A model generated the notes under the pieces. It was not told where the DNA came from. It was given only the letters and a program-made list of their open reading frames with translations, and ran no database searches. 64,000 nucleotides of DNA, from assembly GCA_037046615.1 (NCBI GenBank), contig JBAOHD010000018.1, forward strand, positions 124,001 to 188,000, written 5' to 3'. Numbering within the stretch: the stretch's first letter is position 1; every line of letters begins with the position of its first letter. Below are positions 37,601 to 46,809 of this stretch, in pieces. The stretch is from Phosphoribacter sp037046615. GTDB taxonomy: Bacteria; Actinomycetota; Actinomycetes; Actinomycetales; Dermatophilaceae. Made by a program: the position numbers and the translations under genes.

Positions 37601-39431
37601 GTTCGTGGACACCAGCGCCCCGTCCGGCACAACCTTCACATATGCCGTTCGGGCGGTCTACACCGTCGGGGCCAGTTCGCTCGTGTCCGGCTGGTCGGCC
37701 GCGGCGGCTGCCGTCACGACCATCCCGGCGGCGCCGTCCTCGATCTCTGCTGTGGCCGGCCAGGTCACCTCGACCGAGGCATCGACCGACCTGTCGTGGT
37801 TCTCCTCGATCGGGGCGACCGGATACGTCGTCGAGCGGTCTCCGGACGCCGACTTCACGAGCCCGGTCTCGGTGACGTCGATCGCCGATGCCACTGCCCA
37901 CGACTCCGGGCTCGCCTTCGTGACGACGTATTACTACCGCGTCGCCGCGACGAACGGCACCGGTCGATCCCCGTGGTCGCCGACGGCCTCGGTGCTGACC
38001 GGCTTGGGAGCCCCGACGGGTCTCCAGGTCACCGCGTCGGCGACGGCACCTGCGTCCGTGGCGGTCACGTGGTCGCCAGTCGCCGGCGCGACGGGCTACG
38101 CGCTCGCGCGCTCGACGGGCACGTCCTTCGACGGGGCGACCGCGACGACGCTCTTCACGGGCGCCGACACGGCATACACCGACACCGCAGCTCCATTGGG
38201 CGCCGAGGTGACCTATGCCGTCAAGGCGGTCTACGCGGGCACCGAGCCACGGGAGTCGGCGTGGTCGGCCCCGGCCTCGGCGACGATCCTCCCGGCAACG
38301 CCGGCTGGGGTCGCTGCGGTGGCAGCTCCGTCAGTCAACGGTCAAAGCGAGGTCACTGTCACGTGGCTGCCGGTCCCGGGAGCCACGGGGTATGCCGTCC
38401 AGCGCGCCGCCGACGCGGCCTTCACCGTCGACGTGACGGCAGTCCCGTGGACGTCGGGGACGAACCTCGTCGATGCCGCTACCTCCGCCACGACGTACTA
38501 CTACCGCGTTGCGGCCAGCAACGCGGGTGGGTCGTCGGCGTGGAGTTCGGGGGCAGCGGTGACGACCTCCCTCGAGGCTCCGGCATCCCTGACCGCAGCA
38601 GCGTCCACGAGTCACCCGTTGACGGTGACGCTGTCGTGGGCAGCGCCAGCGGGAGCGACGAGCTACGAGGTCGAACGGTCGACCGACGGGTTCGCGACCG
38701 CGACGTCGATCGCCCCGGTCATCGGGACTTCGGTCGTCGACTCAAGCCCCGCAGCGGCGACAACCTACGCATACCGAGTGCGAGCCATCGGTGCCGGTGG
38801 CGCGGTCCAGTCGGACTGGACCTCGCTGACGTTCGCGACCCCCGCGACTCCGCTTGTCGCGGTGACCGGGGTGACCACAGCGGTGGCGCTGTCCGGTCCG
38901 CCGGCCATCGTGGCCACGTGGTCGGGCCAACCGTGGGCGGTGACCTACCAGGTGCAGATGTCGACCTCGTCGAGCTTCCGCACGGTCCTCGTCGATCGGC
39001 AGGGCGTCGCCGGGCTCACGACGTCGCTGAGTCCGGTCACGGCCGGGATCCGCTATTACGTCCGGGTCCGCGCCGTCGGCCCGACGGGAGCGGTGGGACC
39101 GTGGTCGGTGGCTGCGTCGACCGTGCCGACGTCGCCGACACGGCCGGCCACCCTCGTGCCGACCATCACGTGGGTGACGCCAGGCTCGGCGAGGGTCGGC
39201 CTGTCGTGGACGGTCGGGTCCAGCGCCCCCGTCGGCTCGTGGGTGATCCAGCGCTCGCCCAGAGGCGATTTCGTGGGCGCTGCAAGGGTCGCGACTGTCC
39301 CTGGCACGGTGTTGTCCTATGGCGACCCGACGGCGCTGCCGCGCAATGTCCGGTACTACTACCGGATTGCAGCCGTGACGAGCATCGGCCAGTCGGCATG
39401 GCGCACGACGAGCATCGTCACCCCGCGGTGA
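31667..39431 (+). CDS. Giant secreted multicopper oxidase with about 15 fibronectin type III modules, frameshifted
   Basis: Signal peptide (MRFSQLRRVFIATVC to SASAAAA), a charged Lys/Glu-rich segment (residues 50-140), then a CotA/phenoxazinone-synthase-like oxidase with a Gly-rich insert (about 165-260). All copper ligand sets are present: TLHLHGGITPW, FYHDHAWGITRLN, THPLHFHLYD and WHCHILSHEEM. From about residue 1155 to the end come about 15 FnIII modules. Frames break at 33090, 33096, 37001-37002 and 37307-37308. Removing these four bases gives one open frame of 2586 residues. No sortase motif or terminal helix is seen, so release or matrix binding is likely. Substrate (phenolics, metals such as Mn or Cu) unknown. 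Confidence 0.85.
35748..39140 (+). repeat. Tandem bimodular FnIII repeat, period about 565 bp
   Basis: Modules alternate between two kinds. One opens with an SxPPP or ATAP-type strand and contains GATGYEVARS and FDAATAT. The other contains GYVVQRSTD and TDTGLANVTTYFYRV. Starts of the first kind fall near 35748, 36313, 36876, 37442, 38012 and 38577, steps of 563-570 bp. The array grew by duplication of a two-domain unit; the last two modules are more diverged. Confidence 0.75.
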
Positions 39432-39465
39432 CGGGCTGGTTCGGACGATAGGACCGTGACACGAC

Positions 39466-39508
39466 GGTGACGGTATGCCGGGTGGCGCACACCCGGCATA
39501 CCGTCACC
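39466..39508. terminator. Perfect 19-bp hairpin made of two inverted GTATGCCG octamers
   Basis: Arms 39466-39484 (ggtgacggtatgccgggtg) and 39490-39508 are exact complements around a 5-base loop gcgca. It starts 35 bases after the oxidase stop. It probably ends that transcript, and each arm holds one copy of the octamer that recurs through the window. Confidence 0.7.
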
Positions 39509-39741
39509 ACGTCGCTGTTACCGCGTCGTCGTCACCACTTGCCGTCAGCACTCACCGCCGTGGCTGCGGAGGGCCGAGGGGCCTGGAGGCGGACGGTAGA
39601 CTGGGTGCTCGCCGGCGTGGGTGGACGACCCGCGCGAGGAGCCGGATCTGCGCGCCGTGCGCGAGCGAACCGGCATACCGTGCCCTGACGGGCGACGCCG
39701 GGTCTGCACACCACCGCCTTCGTGACCCTTTGGGAGATTCC
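39509..39741. other. Leader region of ahcY
   Basis: No gene is supported between the oxidase hairpin and ahcY. One more octamer copy lies near 39671. A GGGAG ribosome site sits at 39732-39736. No convincing SAH riboswitch was found. Confidence 0.4.
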
Positions 39742-41205
39742 ATGTCCTTCGACTACAAGGTGGCCGACCTCGGTCTCGCCACCGCCGGCCGCCACCAGCT
39801 GCGCCTCGCCGAGCACGAGATGCCCGGCCTCATGGCGCTGCGCGCTCGCTACGGCGACATCAAGCCCCTGGCCGGCGCCCGGATCGCCGGCTCGCTCCAC
39901 ATGACCGTCCAGACCGCGGTCCTCATCGAAACCCTCGTGGCGCTCGGCGCCGAGGTGCGGTGGGCGTCGTGCAACATCTTCTCCACCCAAGACGAAGCCG
40001 CCGCAGCGGTCGTCGTCGGGCCGGACGGGACCCCCGACGCGCCTGCCGGAGTGCCGGTGTTCGCGTGGAAGGGCGAGTCTCTCGAGGAGTACTGGTGGTG
40101 CACCGACCAGATCCTCACGTGGCCGGCTGACGCGGACGGCTCGACCGGACCCAACATGATCCTCGACGACGGCGGCGACGCCACGATGCTCGTCCACAAG
40201 GGCCGTGAGTGGGAAGCCGCCGGGCAGGTGCCTCCGACGACCGATGCAGACTCCGAGGAGTTCGCGGTCTTCAAGGACCTCGTGCGCCAGACGATGGCGT
40301 CCGACCCGCAGAAGTGGACCCGCACCGCGGCCGGCATCAAGGGCGTCACCGAGGAGACGACGACCGGAGTGCACCGGCTCTACCAGCTCGCCGAGGCCGG
40401 CGAGCTGCTCTTCCCGGCGATCAACGTCAACGACTCGGTGACCAAGAGCAAGTTCGACAACAAATACGGCTGCCGCCACTCGCTCATCGACGGGCTCAAC
40501 CGCGCCACCGACGTGCTCATCGGGGGCAAGGTTGCGGTTGTCTGCGGGTATGGCGACGTCGGCAAGGGATGCGCCGAGTCCTTGGCCGGCCAGGGCGCCC
40601 GCGTCATCGTCACCGAAATCGACCCGATCTGCGCACTCCAGGCCGCGATGGAGGGCTACCAGGTCGCCCGCCTCGAGGACGTCGTCGGGAAGGCCGACAT
40701 CATCGTCACCGCGACCGGGTGCTTCGACGTTGTGACGGCCGAGCACATGGCTGCGATGAAGAACAAGGCGATCGTGGCCAACATCGGCCACTTTGACAAC
40801 GAGATCGACATGGCGGGTCTCGCGCGCGTGCCGGGCATCGTCAAGACCGAGATCAAGCCGCAGGTCCACGAATGGACCTTCCCCGCCACCGCCGACGGTG
40901 ACGAGCATTCGATCATCGTCCTGTCCGAGGGCCGCCTCATGAACCTCGGCAACGCCACCGGTCACCCGAGCTTCGTCATGAGCAACTCGTTCAGCAACCA
41001 GACGATCGCCCAGATCGAGCTGTTCACGAAGACCGACGACTACGAGCTCGAGGTCTACACGCTGCCCAAGGCGTTGGACGAAGAGGTCGCCCGACTTCAC
41101 CTCGAGGCCCTCGGGGTCGAACTCACCGAGCTGACCAAGGAGCAGGCGGAATACCTCGGAGTCGACGTCGCAGGACCGTTCAAGCCGGATCACTACCGCT
41201 ACTGA
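39742..41205 (+). CDS. ahcY: Adenosylhomocysteinase
   Basis: NAD-dependent hydrolase splitting S-adenosylhomocysteine to adenosine and homocysteine, closing the methylation cycle in the cytosol. The 487-residue product has SLHMTVQTAVLIETL, WASCNIFSTQDEAAAA, EEYWWCTDQILTW and VNDSVTKSKFDNKYGCR (substrate site). The NAD loop is VVCGYGDVGKGCAESL, then NIGHFDNEIDM. It ends with the conserved KPDHYRY, whose Lys and Tyr reach the cofactor of the neighbouring subunit. The ATG start follows GGGAG. It resumes the conserved actinobacterial gene order before mtrA. Confidence 0.97.
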   Translation: MSFDYKVADLGLATAGRHQLRLAEHEMPGLMALRARYGDIKPLAGARIAGSLHMTVQTAVLIETLVALGAEVRWASCNIFSTQDEAAAAVVVGPDGTPDAPAGVPVFAWKGESLEEYWWCTDQILTWPADADGSTGPNMILDDGGDATMLVHKGREWEAAGQVPPTTDADSEEFAVFKDLVRQTMASDPQKWTRTAAGIKGVTEETTTGVHRLYQLAEAGELLFPAINVNDSVTKSKFDNKYGCRHSLIDGLNRATDVLIGGKVAVVCGYGDVGKGCAESLAGQGARVIVTEIDPICALQAAMEGYQVARLEDVVGKADIIVTATGCFDVVTAEHMAAMKNKAIVANIGHFDNEIDMAGLARVPGIVKTEIKPQVHEWTFPATADGDEHSIIVLSEGRLMNLGNATGHPSFVMSNSFSNQTIAQIELFTKTDDYELEVYTLPKALDEEVARLHLEALGVELTELTKEQAEYLGVDVAGPFKPDHYRY

Positions 41206-41289
41206 CCGGTGAGCACCGGCGAGTGAACGGCCCGCTCGCCGCTGCGTGAATGCTCGGCACTCGCGTCGGCCGCCGGGCTGGGTCATACT

Positions 41290-41338
41290 GACAAGCAGAC
41301 GGCGCCTTCCACCCCCTGGGGAGGCGCCGTCGCTTGTC
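41290..41338. terminator. Long hairpin after ahcY
   Basis: gacaagc-a-gacggcgcc pairs with ggcgccgtc-gcttgtc, a 16-bp stem with one bulged A and a 16-base loop. It lies 84 bases past the ahcY stop in the 224-base ahcY-mtrA spacer. Likely terminator, without a U-run. Confidence 0.6.
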
Positions 41339-41429
41339 GATCCGCATGGCACGCTCCACGGCCGTGGTGCGTGTGTGATGCTTGGGGCGTGCGCGGGGGA
41401 GCCACGCACGGATCGGGAGGAGACCGCAC

Positions 41430-42107
41430 GTGAAGGGTCGTGTCCTGGTCGTCGACGACGACCTTGCGCTGGCCGAGATGCTGAGCATCGTCTTGCGTCA
41501 AGAAGGGCTCGACGTCACTCATGTCGCGGACGGTTCGGCGGCTGTCGCGGCATTCCGCGAATCGCGACCCGACCTCGTGCTCCTCGACGTCATGCTCCCT
41601 GGCCTCGACGGCATGGAGGTATGCCGTCGCATCCGCGCCGAGTCCGGGGTGCCGATCGTCATGCTCACCGCGCGCACCGACACCGTCGATGTCGTTGTCG
41701 GCCTCGAGTCGGGCGCCGACGACTATGTCGTCAAGCCGTTCAAGCCACAGGAACTCATCGCGCGCATCCGCGCGCGGTTGCGCCGCGGTGACGAGCCGGA
41801 GCCCGAGCGTCTCGACATCGGGGACCTGCACATCGACGTGGCCGGTCACTCGGTCAAACGAGATGGGCGCCCGTTGTCACTGACGCCGCTCGAGTTCGAT
41901 CTCCTCGTCGCCCTGGCCCGTAAACCCTGGCAGGTGTTTACCCGGGAGATTCTCCTGGAGCAGGTGTGGGGCTATCGTCACGCGGGCGACACCCGCCTCG
42001 TCAACGTGCACGTGCAACGGCTCCGCAGCAAGATCGAGCACGACCCCGAGCATCCGCAGATCGTTGTCACGGTCCGGGGCGTGGGCTACAAGGCGGGTCC
42101 CGCCTGA
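41430..42107 (+). CDS. mtrA: Response regulator MtrA (OmpR family)
   Basis: An essential-type regulator of cell division and wall hydrolases in actinobacteria. The 225-residue product has a receiver domain (VLVVDDDLALAEMLS, phospho-acceptor Asp in VLLDVMLPGLDGME, TARTDTVD and the VVKPFKPQELIARI Lys). A winged-helix output domain follows (LSLTPLEFDLLVALARKPW, VWGYRHAGDTRLVNVHVQRL). The GTG start follows GGGAGGAG. mtrB follows with 2 bases between. Confidence 0.95.
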   Translation: MKGRVLVVDDDLALAEMLSIVLRQEGLDVTHVADGSAAVAAFRESRPDLVLLDVMLPGLDGMEVCRRIRAESGVPIVMLTARTDTVDVVVGLESGADDYVVKPFKPQELIARIRARLRRGDEPEPERLDIGDLHIDVAGHSVKRDGRPLSLTPLEFDLLVALARKPWQVFTREILLEQVWGYRHAGDTRLVNVHVQRLRSKIEHDPEHPQIVVTVRGVGYKAGPA

Positions 42108-42109
42108 CC

Positions 42110-43779
42110 GTGTCCCTTCCTGGCCCGACTCCACGGAGCCTCACATCCGGCATACTCGACCGGGTCCGCGGGGTGGTGATGCGGATGCGCCACACCTGGC
42201 GCCGTTCGCTGCAGTTCCGGGTCGTCGCGATCACGATGGTGCTGGGCATGGCGGTCCTCGCCGTGGTCGGAAGCTACCTCTATCAGCAGATCGCCGCTGG
42301 CCTCGTCGAGGAACGCCGGCAGGTCTCCATGGCCGAGGCAATCCAGTTGACCAAGAAGGTCAAGGTGGCCTTCGACCGCACGGACAAGGCCCAAGACCAA
42401 GAAAGTCTGTCGCTGTTTGCTCGGGATATCGTCCAGGACGCGGCTGGCACCGAGCGGTCGAGGTATGTCGTCCTGCTGCGTCTGGTCGGCAATTCGGCGA
42501 CGACGTTCATCCCGCCAGTCGTCTCGGGGGAAGTGAACTTCACCGAGATCCCCGAGTCTCTCCAAGATGCCGTCACTCGCGACTCCGGCAACCAACATGT
42601 CCAGATCGTCACCCTGAAGCTCACCGGTGTGCCAGACCCCGTGCCCTCGATCGTCGTGGGACAACAGGTGTCGCTGCCGCTGGCCGGCGGCTACGGCATC
42701 TACTACGTGTATCCGATGGAGCGGGAGCGCGAATCCCTCAACGTCGTGCGCACGACGTTCGTCTACGGGGGTCTGGTCCTCGTGCTGCTCATCGGCGCGG
42801 TCTCCTATGTCGTGACCCGCCTGGTCGTCGCACCGGTCCGGCGGGCAGCCGAAGTCGCGCAACGCTTGGCCGCCGGGCACCTCGCCGAGCGGATGGAATC
42901 CCGAGGTGAAGACGATCTGGCCAGTCTCGCCATGTCCTTCAACGCGATGGCTGTGGGTTTGGAACGCCAGATCAGCCAGTTGGAAGACTCTATCCCGGGT
43001 GCAGCACCGGTTCGTCTCCGACGTGTCCCACGAGCTCCGCACCCCCCTCACGACGATCCGCATGGCCGTCGACCTCATCCACGACTCCCGGGGAGAATTC
43101 GACACCGCTGGTCGCGCGGTCTGCCGAACTCCTCCTCGGTGAACTCGACCGGTTCGAGGCGTTGCTCGCCGACCTGCTCGAGATCAGCCGATTCGACGCT
43201 GGCGCCGCAGCTCTCGACGTCGAAGCGACTGATCTGCGGCATACCGTCCGCAAGGTGGTTGCCGAGCACTCGCGACTGATCGAGGCCAAGCACACGGTGG
43301 TCGCGGTCCTCGACGACGGGCGCGCCGTGCGTGGCCGTCTATGACCCGCGGCGGGTCGAGCGGATCCTGCGCAACCTCGTCGTCAACGCCGTCGAGCACG
43401 GCGAAGGCCACCCTGTCGTGGTCACGATCGGTGGCAACGACCACGCCGTGGCCGTCACGGTCACAGGACAGCGGCGTTGGTCTGCGCGAGGGCGAGGCAG
43501 CGCCGGGTCTTCGACCGGTTCTGGCGCGCCGATCCCGCGCGAGCCAGGACGACCGGTGGCACCGGCCTCGGCCTGTCCATCGCCCTCGAGGACGCCCGGC
43601 TCCACGACGGGTGGCTCGAAGCGTGGGGTGCGCCGGGGCGAGGTTCGTGCTTCCGGTTGACATTGCCCCGCTCGCCAGATGTCGCGATCGCCACCTCCCC
43701 GCTTCCCCTGTGCGCAGACGGCGACGACGCCGATGAGGCCCGTGGTGCGAGCCTGATGACGGCTGAGGACCTCGCATGA
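42110..43779 (+). CDS. mtrB: Sensor histidine kinase MtrB, frameshifted in the kinase domain
   Basis: The partner of MtrA. Two membrane helices (about residues 32-54 and 220-242) enclose an extracellular sensor, followed by HAMP (VAPVRRAAEVAQRLAAGHL). The His box FVSDVSHELRTPLTT, N box LRNLVVNAVEHGEG and G2 box TGGTGLGLSIALEDARLH are all readable but in different frames. Five single-base insertions (about 42989, 43110, 43330, 43466 and 43500) explain every change. Correction gives a 554-residue kinase. mtrB is generally indispensable, so assembly errors are likelier than loss. The stop overlaps lpqB (ATGA). Confidence 0.9.
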
Positions 43780-45674
43780 CCGCGGGCTGGGCCCCCGGCA
43801 GGACACCCGGCAAGACGCCCTTCCGCACGCCCAGCCGGATGCCCGGCCGTGACCGATTCACGGCGAGCTGGCGCCAGGGGCGGTGGTCATTGCTCGTCGC
43901 GGCGGCGGCTCTCGTCGCGACGGCGTGCACTGGACTTCCCACGACGAGCCCCGTCATGGTGGGCCGGGGAGTCGACGAGCAGGTCGCACCCGCCGTCCGC
44001 ATCGTCGTTCCGCCGCCGGCGCCGGGCGAGACCCCCGAGCAGATCGTGCGTGGTTTCCTCAGGGCCGGTGCCGCGTTCCAGGACGCGGGCGAGGCGGCAC
44101 CCGCGGTTGCCACGGCATACCTCTCCCGCGGTGCGGTGGACCGGTGGCGGCCCACGACCGACGTCACGATCTTTGACCGGTCGTCCCTGGTCGGGGTGGA
44201 GTTCCTCGCCGGCGACCGAGTGCAGATTTCGGTGACGGCGGTGGCCAAGATCGACGACGGCGGGCGCTATCGCGAGCTTGCCCCGGGCACGATCGAGACC
44301 GCGACGTTGGGTCTGTCCAAGAGCGCCGGCGAGTGGCGGATCGACCTGCCGGACAACGGATTTGGCCTCTGGATCAACACTGACGACTTCAGTCAGGTGT
44401 TCGGCGCCTATCCCGTGCATTACCCCGCGGTCGGGGGCAAGATCCTCGTGCCGGACGTGCGGTGGTTTCCGGTGGGCCCACGACTGGTCACCGCGCTGGC
44501 GCGCGCGCAGCTCAGCCCCGTCCCGGATTACCTTAAGGGAGCGGTGGAGAGCGGTTTCCCTGAGGGGGTCAAACTCGCCCTCGACGCCGTCGACGTCACC
44601 AATGGCGTGGCCTCCGTCGTCCTCTCGTCGACCGCCTCGGGCGCGGATGCGTCGCAGCGTCGCGCGATCTGGGCGCAACTGACCAAGACGCTTCTCGCCG
44701 CTTCGGGCATCTCCGCGGTCACCGTGCAAGTGCAGGGATCCGGACGGCTCGCGGTGCCCGAAGTCGCCGGCGCAGCGCGGTCTGTGGCAGAACTCGGGTA
44801 TGCCGTCACCGCGACAGACAGCCCCGTGAAGGGCCTCGTGCGGGTGGGCACTGCACTCCGGCCAGTCGATGTGGGCCGGCTGGCGCAACTGGAGCAGCCA
44901 CCCGAGGCGCCGTCGACCTATCCGGACATCCCGCTGAACGTCACGGGCCTGGCCTGGTCGGCCGACAGTCTGAGCATCGCGGGTGTCGGTCCTGAGCCCG
45001 GCACGCTCAGTCGATGGCGTGGGCGCACCCAGGTCTCCGTGCCACCGTTCGCAGCAGCCCTGGTCCGGCCGTCGTTCGACGCTCGGGGTCGACTCTGGTT
45101 GGCTGGGTCAGCCCCCGACGGGAGCGCCGGGATGTGGACCCTTGATGCCACGTCCTCGTCACCGCTGGTGCCGGAGAGCCTCACGGTCCCGTGGTTGGCG
45201 GCTCGCTCGATCACCGCTCTAGCGGTGTCCCCGGATGCGACGCGCGTGGTCGTCGTGAGTCGTGGGGCAGCCGATGGGGACAGGGTGGATATCGCAGGCA
45301 TCATCCGCGATGCATCGGGGCGGCCAGCATCCCTGTCAGCGCCGCTGCGGGAGGCCGAGGCGCTCCGATCGGCCGTGCACGCCACCTGGATTGACGAGGT
45401 GACGGTCGCGGTCGCTGGCGCGACGTCGACTGACGTCTCCATGCGGCCGTACCTCGTCGAGCTGGGACAGGGGATCGGGCTGCGGCGCCGGGGGACCGTC
45501 GACCCTGAGGACAACCTTCCCCCGAGTGCATCCGGGGTGCGATGGCTCGTCTCGACCGGAGGACCGCGCGGGGTGGTCATCGTCACGGCGGCTGGGGGCG
45601 TCCTCGTCCGCGTGGGCGGGGCATGGCGCACGCTGACCGGCGCGTCGGATGTCGTTGTGCCCCCCGTGAGGTGA
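43776..45674 (+). CDS. lpqB: Lipoprotein LpqB
   Basis: A membrane lipoprotein that modulates the MtrAB system. A Pro/Thr/Arg-rich leader precedes a signal helix ending LLVAAAALVATACTGLP, where the Cys after ATA is the lipidation site. Then come a GerMN-like domain with GFLRAGAAFQDAG and TAYLSRGAVDRWRP, and a C-terminal beta-propeller-like region (LAWSADSLSIAGVG, ITALAVSPDATRVVVVS). The 632-residue length is near the family norm of about 580. It is coupled to mtrB by 4-base overlap, as in mycobacteria. Confidence 0.93.
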   Translation: MTAGWAPGRTPGKTPFRTPSRMPGRDRFTASWRQGRWSLLVAAAALVATACTGLPTTSPVMVGRGVDEQVAPAVRIVVPPPAPGETPEQIVRGFLRAGAAFQDAGEAAPAVATAYLSRGAVDRWRPTTDVTIFDRSSLVGVEFLAGDRVQISVTAVAKIDDGGRYRELAPGTIETATLGLSKSAGEWRIDLPDNGFGLWINTDDFSQVFGAYPVHYPAVGGKILVPDVRWFPVGPRLVTALARAQLSPVPDYLKGAVESGFPEGVKLALDAVDVTNGVASVVLSSTASGADASQRRAIWAQLTKTLLAASGISAVTVQVQGSGRLAVPEVAGAARSVAELGYAVTATDSPVKGLVRVGTALRPVDVGRLAQLEQPPEAPSTYPDIPLNVTGLAWSADSLSIAGVGPEPGTLSRWRGRTQVSVPPFAAALVRPSFDARGRLWLAGSAPDGSAGMWTLDATSSSPLVPESLTVPWLAARSITALAVSPDATRVVVVSRGAADGDRVDIAGIIRDASGRPASLSAPLREAEALRSAVHATWIDEVTVAVAGATSTDVSMRPYLVELGQGIGLRRRGTVDPEDNLPPSASGVRWLVSTGGPRGVVIVTAAGGVLVRVGGAWRTLTGASDVVVPPVR

Positions 45675-45749
45675 GCACCCCTCTGCAATCCCGGGGCCGG
45701 GAGTGCCCGTCCACAGGGGCCGGGGCGATGTGCGCGCTTTCCCCAGGTT

Positions 45750-46625
45750 TTGCTGATCTCTGCCCGACACCATGGTCGGGTCCGCGACGCTTCGGTTGTG
45801 TCCGTTCGCCGCGCTGCCAGCCGTGCGCCAGGCGGCCGGCCGTCGCTCGCCCGAGGGCTGCTGTCGGCGGGCCTCGACCTCGCTGACCTCGTGATCCCCA
45901 AGACGTGCGCCGGCTGCGCCGCCCCGGGCACCCGATGGTGCCCCGTGTGCATGGCTGAGTTGAGTGGCCAGGTGTGGGCTCGCCCCAGCCGAGTCATTCC
46001 GTCACCGGCACCACCGGGATTGCCGCACGTGGTCGCCAGCGGGGGATACGAGGGCCTTCTTCGGCGGCTCATCGTGGCCTATAAGGACAACGGGGTGCTC
46101 TCGAACCGCGACGTGCTGGCGCCTCTCCTCGCCTCGTCCCTGATCGTGGCGCATGACCTTCTCGGTGCCCGGCGATCCACGCCTTCTGAGGTGTCCGCCG
46201 TCCCGTCAGCGTCGTCGGGCGCCCACCTCTGGGACCGGAGCGGCCGACCGCTGCTCCTCGTCCCGGCACCCTCATCGCGAGCGTCGATCCGCGCTCGGGG
46301 CGGACAGCCGGTCGCCGCGCTGACCGAGGCTGCGGCGCGCAGGGCCTTCGGCCAGCTTGAGGTTTGTCGCGCCCTGGCCATCGTCCGCCGCGTTGCCGAC
46401 CAGTCAGGCCTGACCTCCCAGGAGCGGGCCGACAACGTCCACGGCGCGTATGCCGTCCGGGCGCGGCATACTCCTGCCCTCGTAAACCGGCCGGTCATCG
46501 TCGTCGACGACGTCATGACCACGGGCGCCACTCTGGTCGAAGCCACCCGCGCGCTATCGGCGGCTGGCGCGATCGTCCTCGGCGCCGCCGTCGTCGCGGC
46601 GACCCAGCGCCGTGGAGGTGGGTGA
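45750..46625 (+). CDS. ComF-family phosphoribosyltransferase-like protein
   Basis: A 291-residue protein. An N-terminal zinc site (KTCAGCAAPGTRWCPVCMAEL) is followed by the family motifs GYEGLLRRLIVAYKDNG and LLLVPAPSSRASIRARGG. The PRPP-binding loop is VIVVDDVMTTGATLVEATRAL. Homologues (ComFC) are needed for DNA uptake in naturally competent bacteria, but the family is also widespread in others. About 35 N-terminal residues look unstructured and the true start may be further in. It follows lpqB, as in M. tuberculosis Rv3242c. Confidence 0.9.
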   Translation: MLISARHHGRVRDASVVSVRRAASRAPGGRPSLARGLLSAGLDLADLVIPKTCAGCAAPGTRWCPVCMAELSGQVWARPSRVIPSPAPPGLPHVVASGGYEGLLRRLIVAYKDNGVLSNRDVLAPLLASSLIVAHDLLGARRSTPSEVSAVPSASSGAHLWDRSGRPLLLVPAPSSRASIRARGGQPVAALTEAAARRAFGQLEVCRALAIVRRVADQSGLTSQERADNVHGAYAVRARHTPALVNRPVIVVDDVMTTGATLVEATRALSAAGAIVLGAAVVAATQRRGGG

Positions 46626-46809
46626 TCGGGGGATCGGGACGCGGGGGGACCGCCTGGATGCGGGGGTGCTGGCCGAAGTGAGGGGACCCGACTACGGTGG
46701 GAGATACACCACCACGGCGACAGTTCCGACACCAGGAGGTGACACGCCAGGTCTGCGGGGTCTGCCCGGCCCGACCACCAGAGTCACATCACGTGTCAAG
46801 GAGGATTTC

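Noticed and set aside
35440..39430. CRISPR-like or satellite repeat
   Set aside because: The periodic signal is protein-coding FnIII modules of about 280 bp with diverged sequence, not short exact repeats with spacers.
39509..39741. Possible SAH riboswitch before ahcY
   Set aside because: A gcgaggagcc stretch is reminiscent of the SAH-riboswitch core, but the following conserved bases and pairing could not be matched.
39532..41409. Minus-strand open frame of about 620 residues opposite ahcY
   Set aside because: Composition mirror of ahcY, which is certain; no ribosome site or motif.
45750..46625. ComF as proof of natural competence
   Set aside because: ComF-family genes occur in most bacteria. 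No ComEC, ComEA or pilus genes are in the window, so it only weakly supports the uptake-sequence idea.
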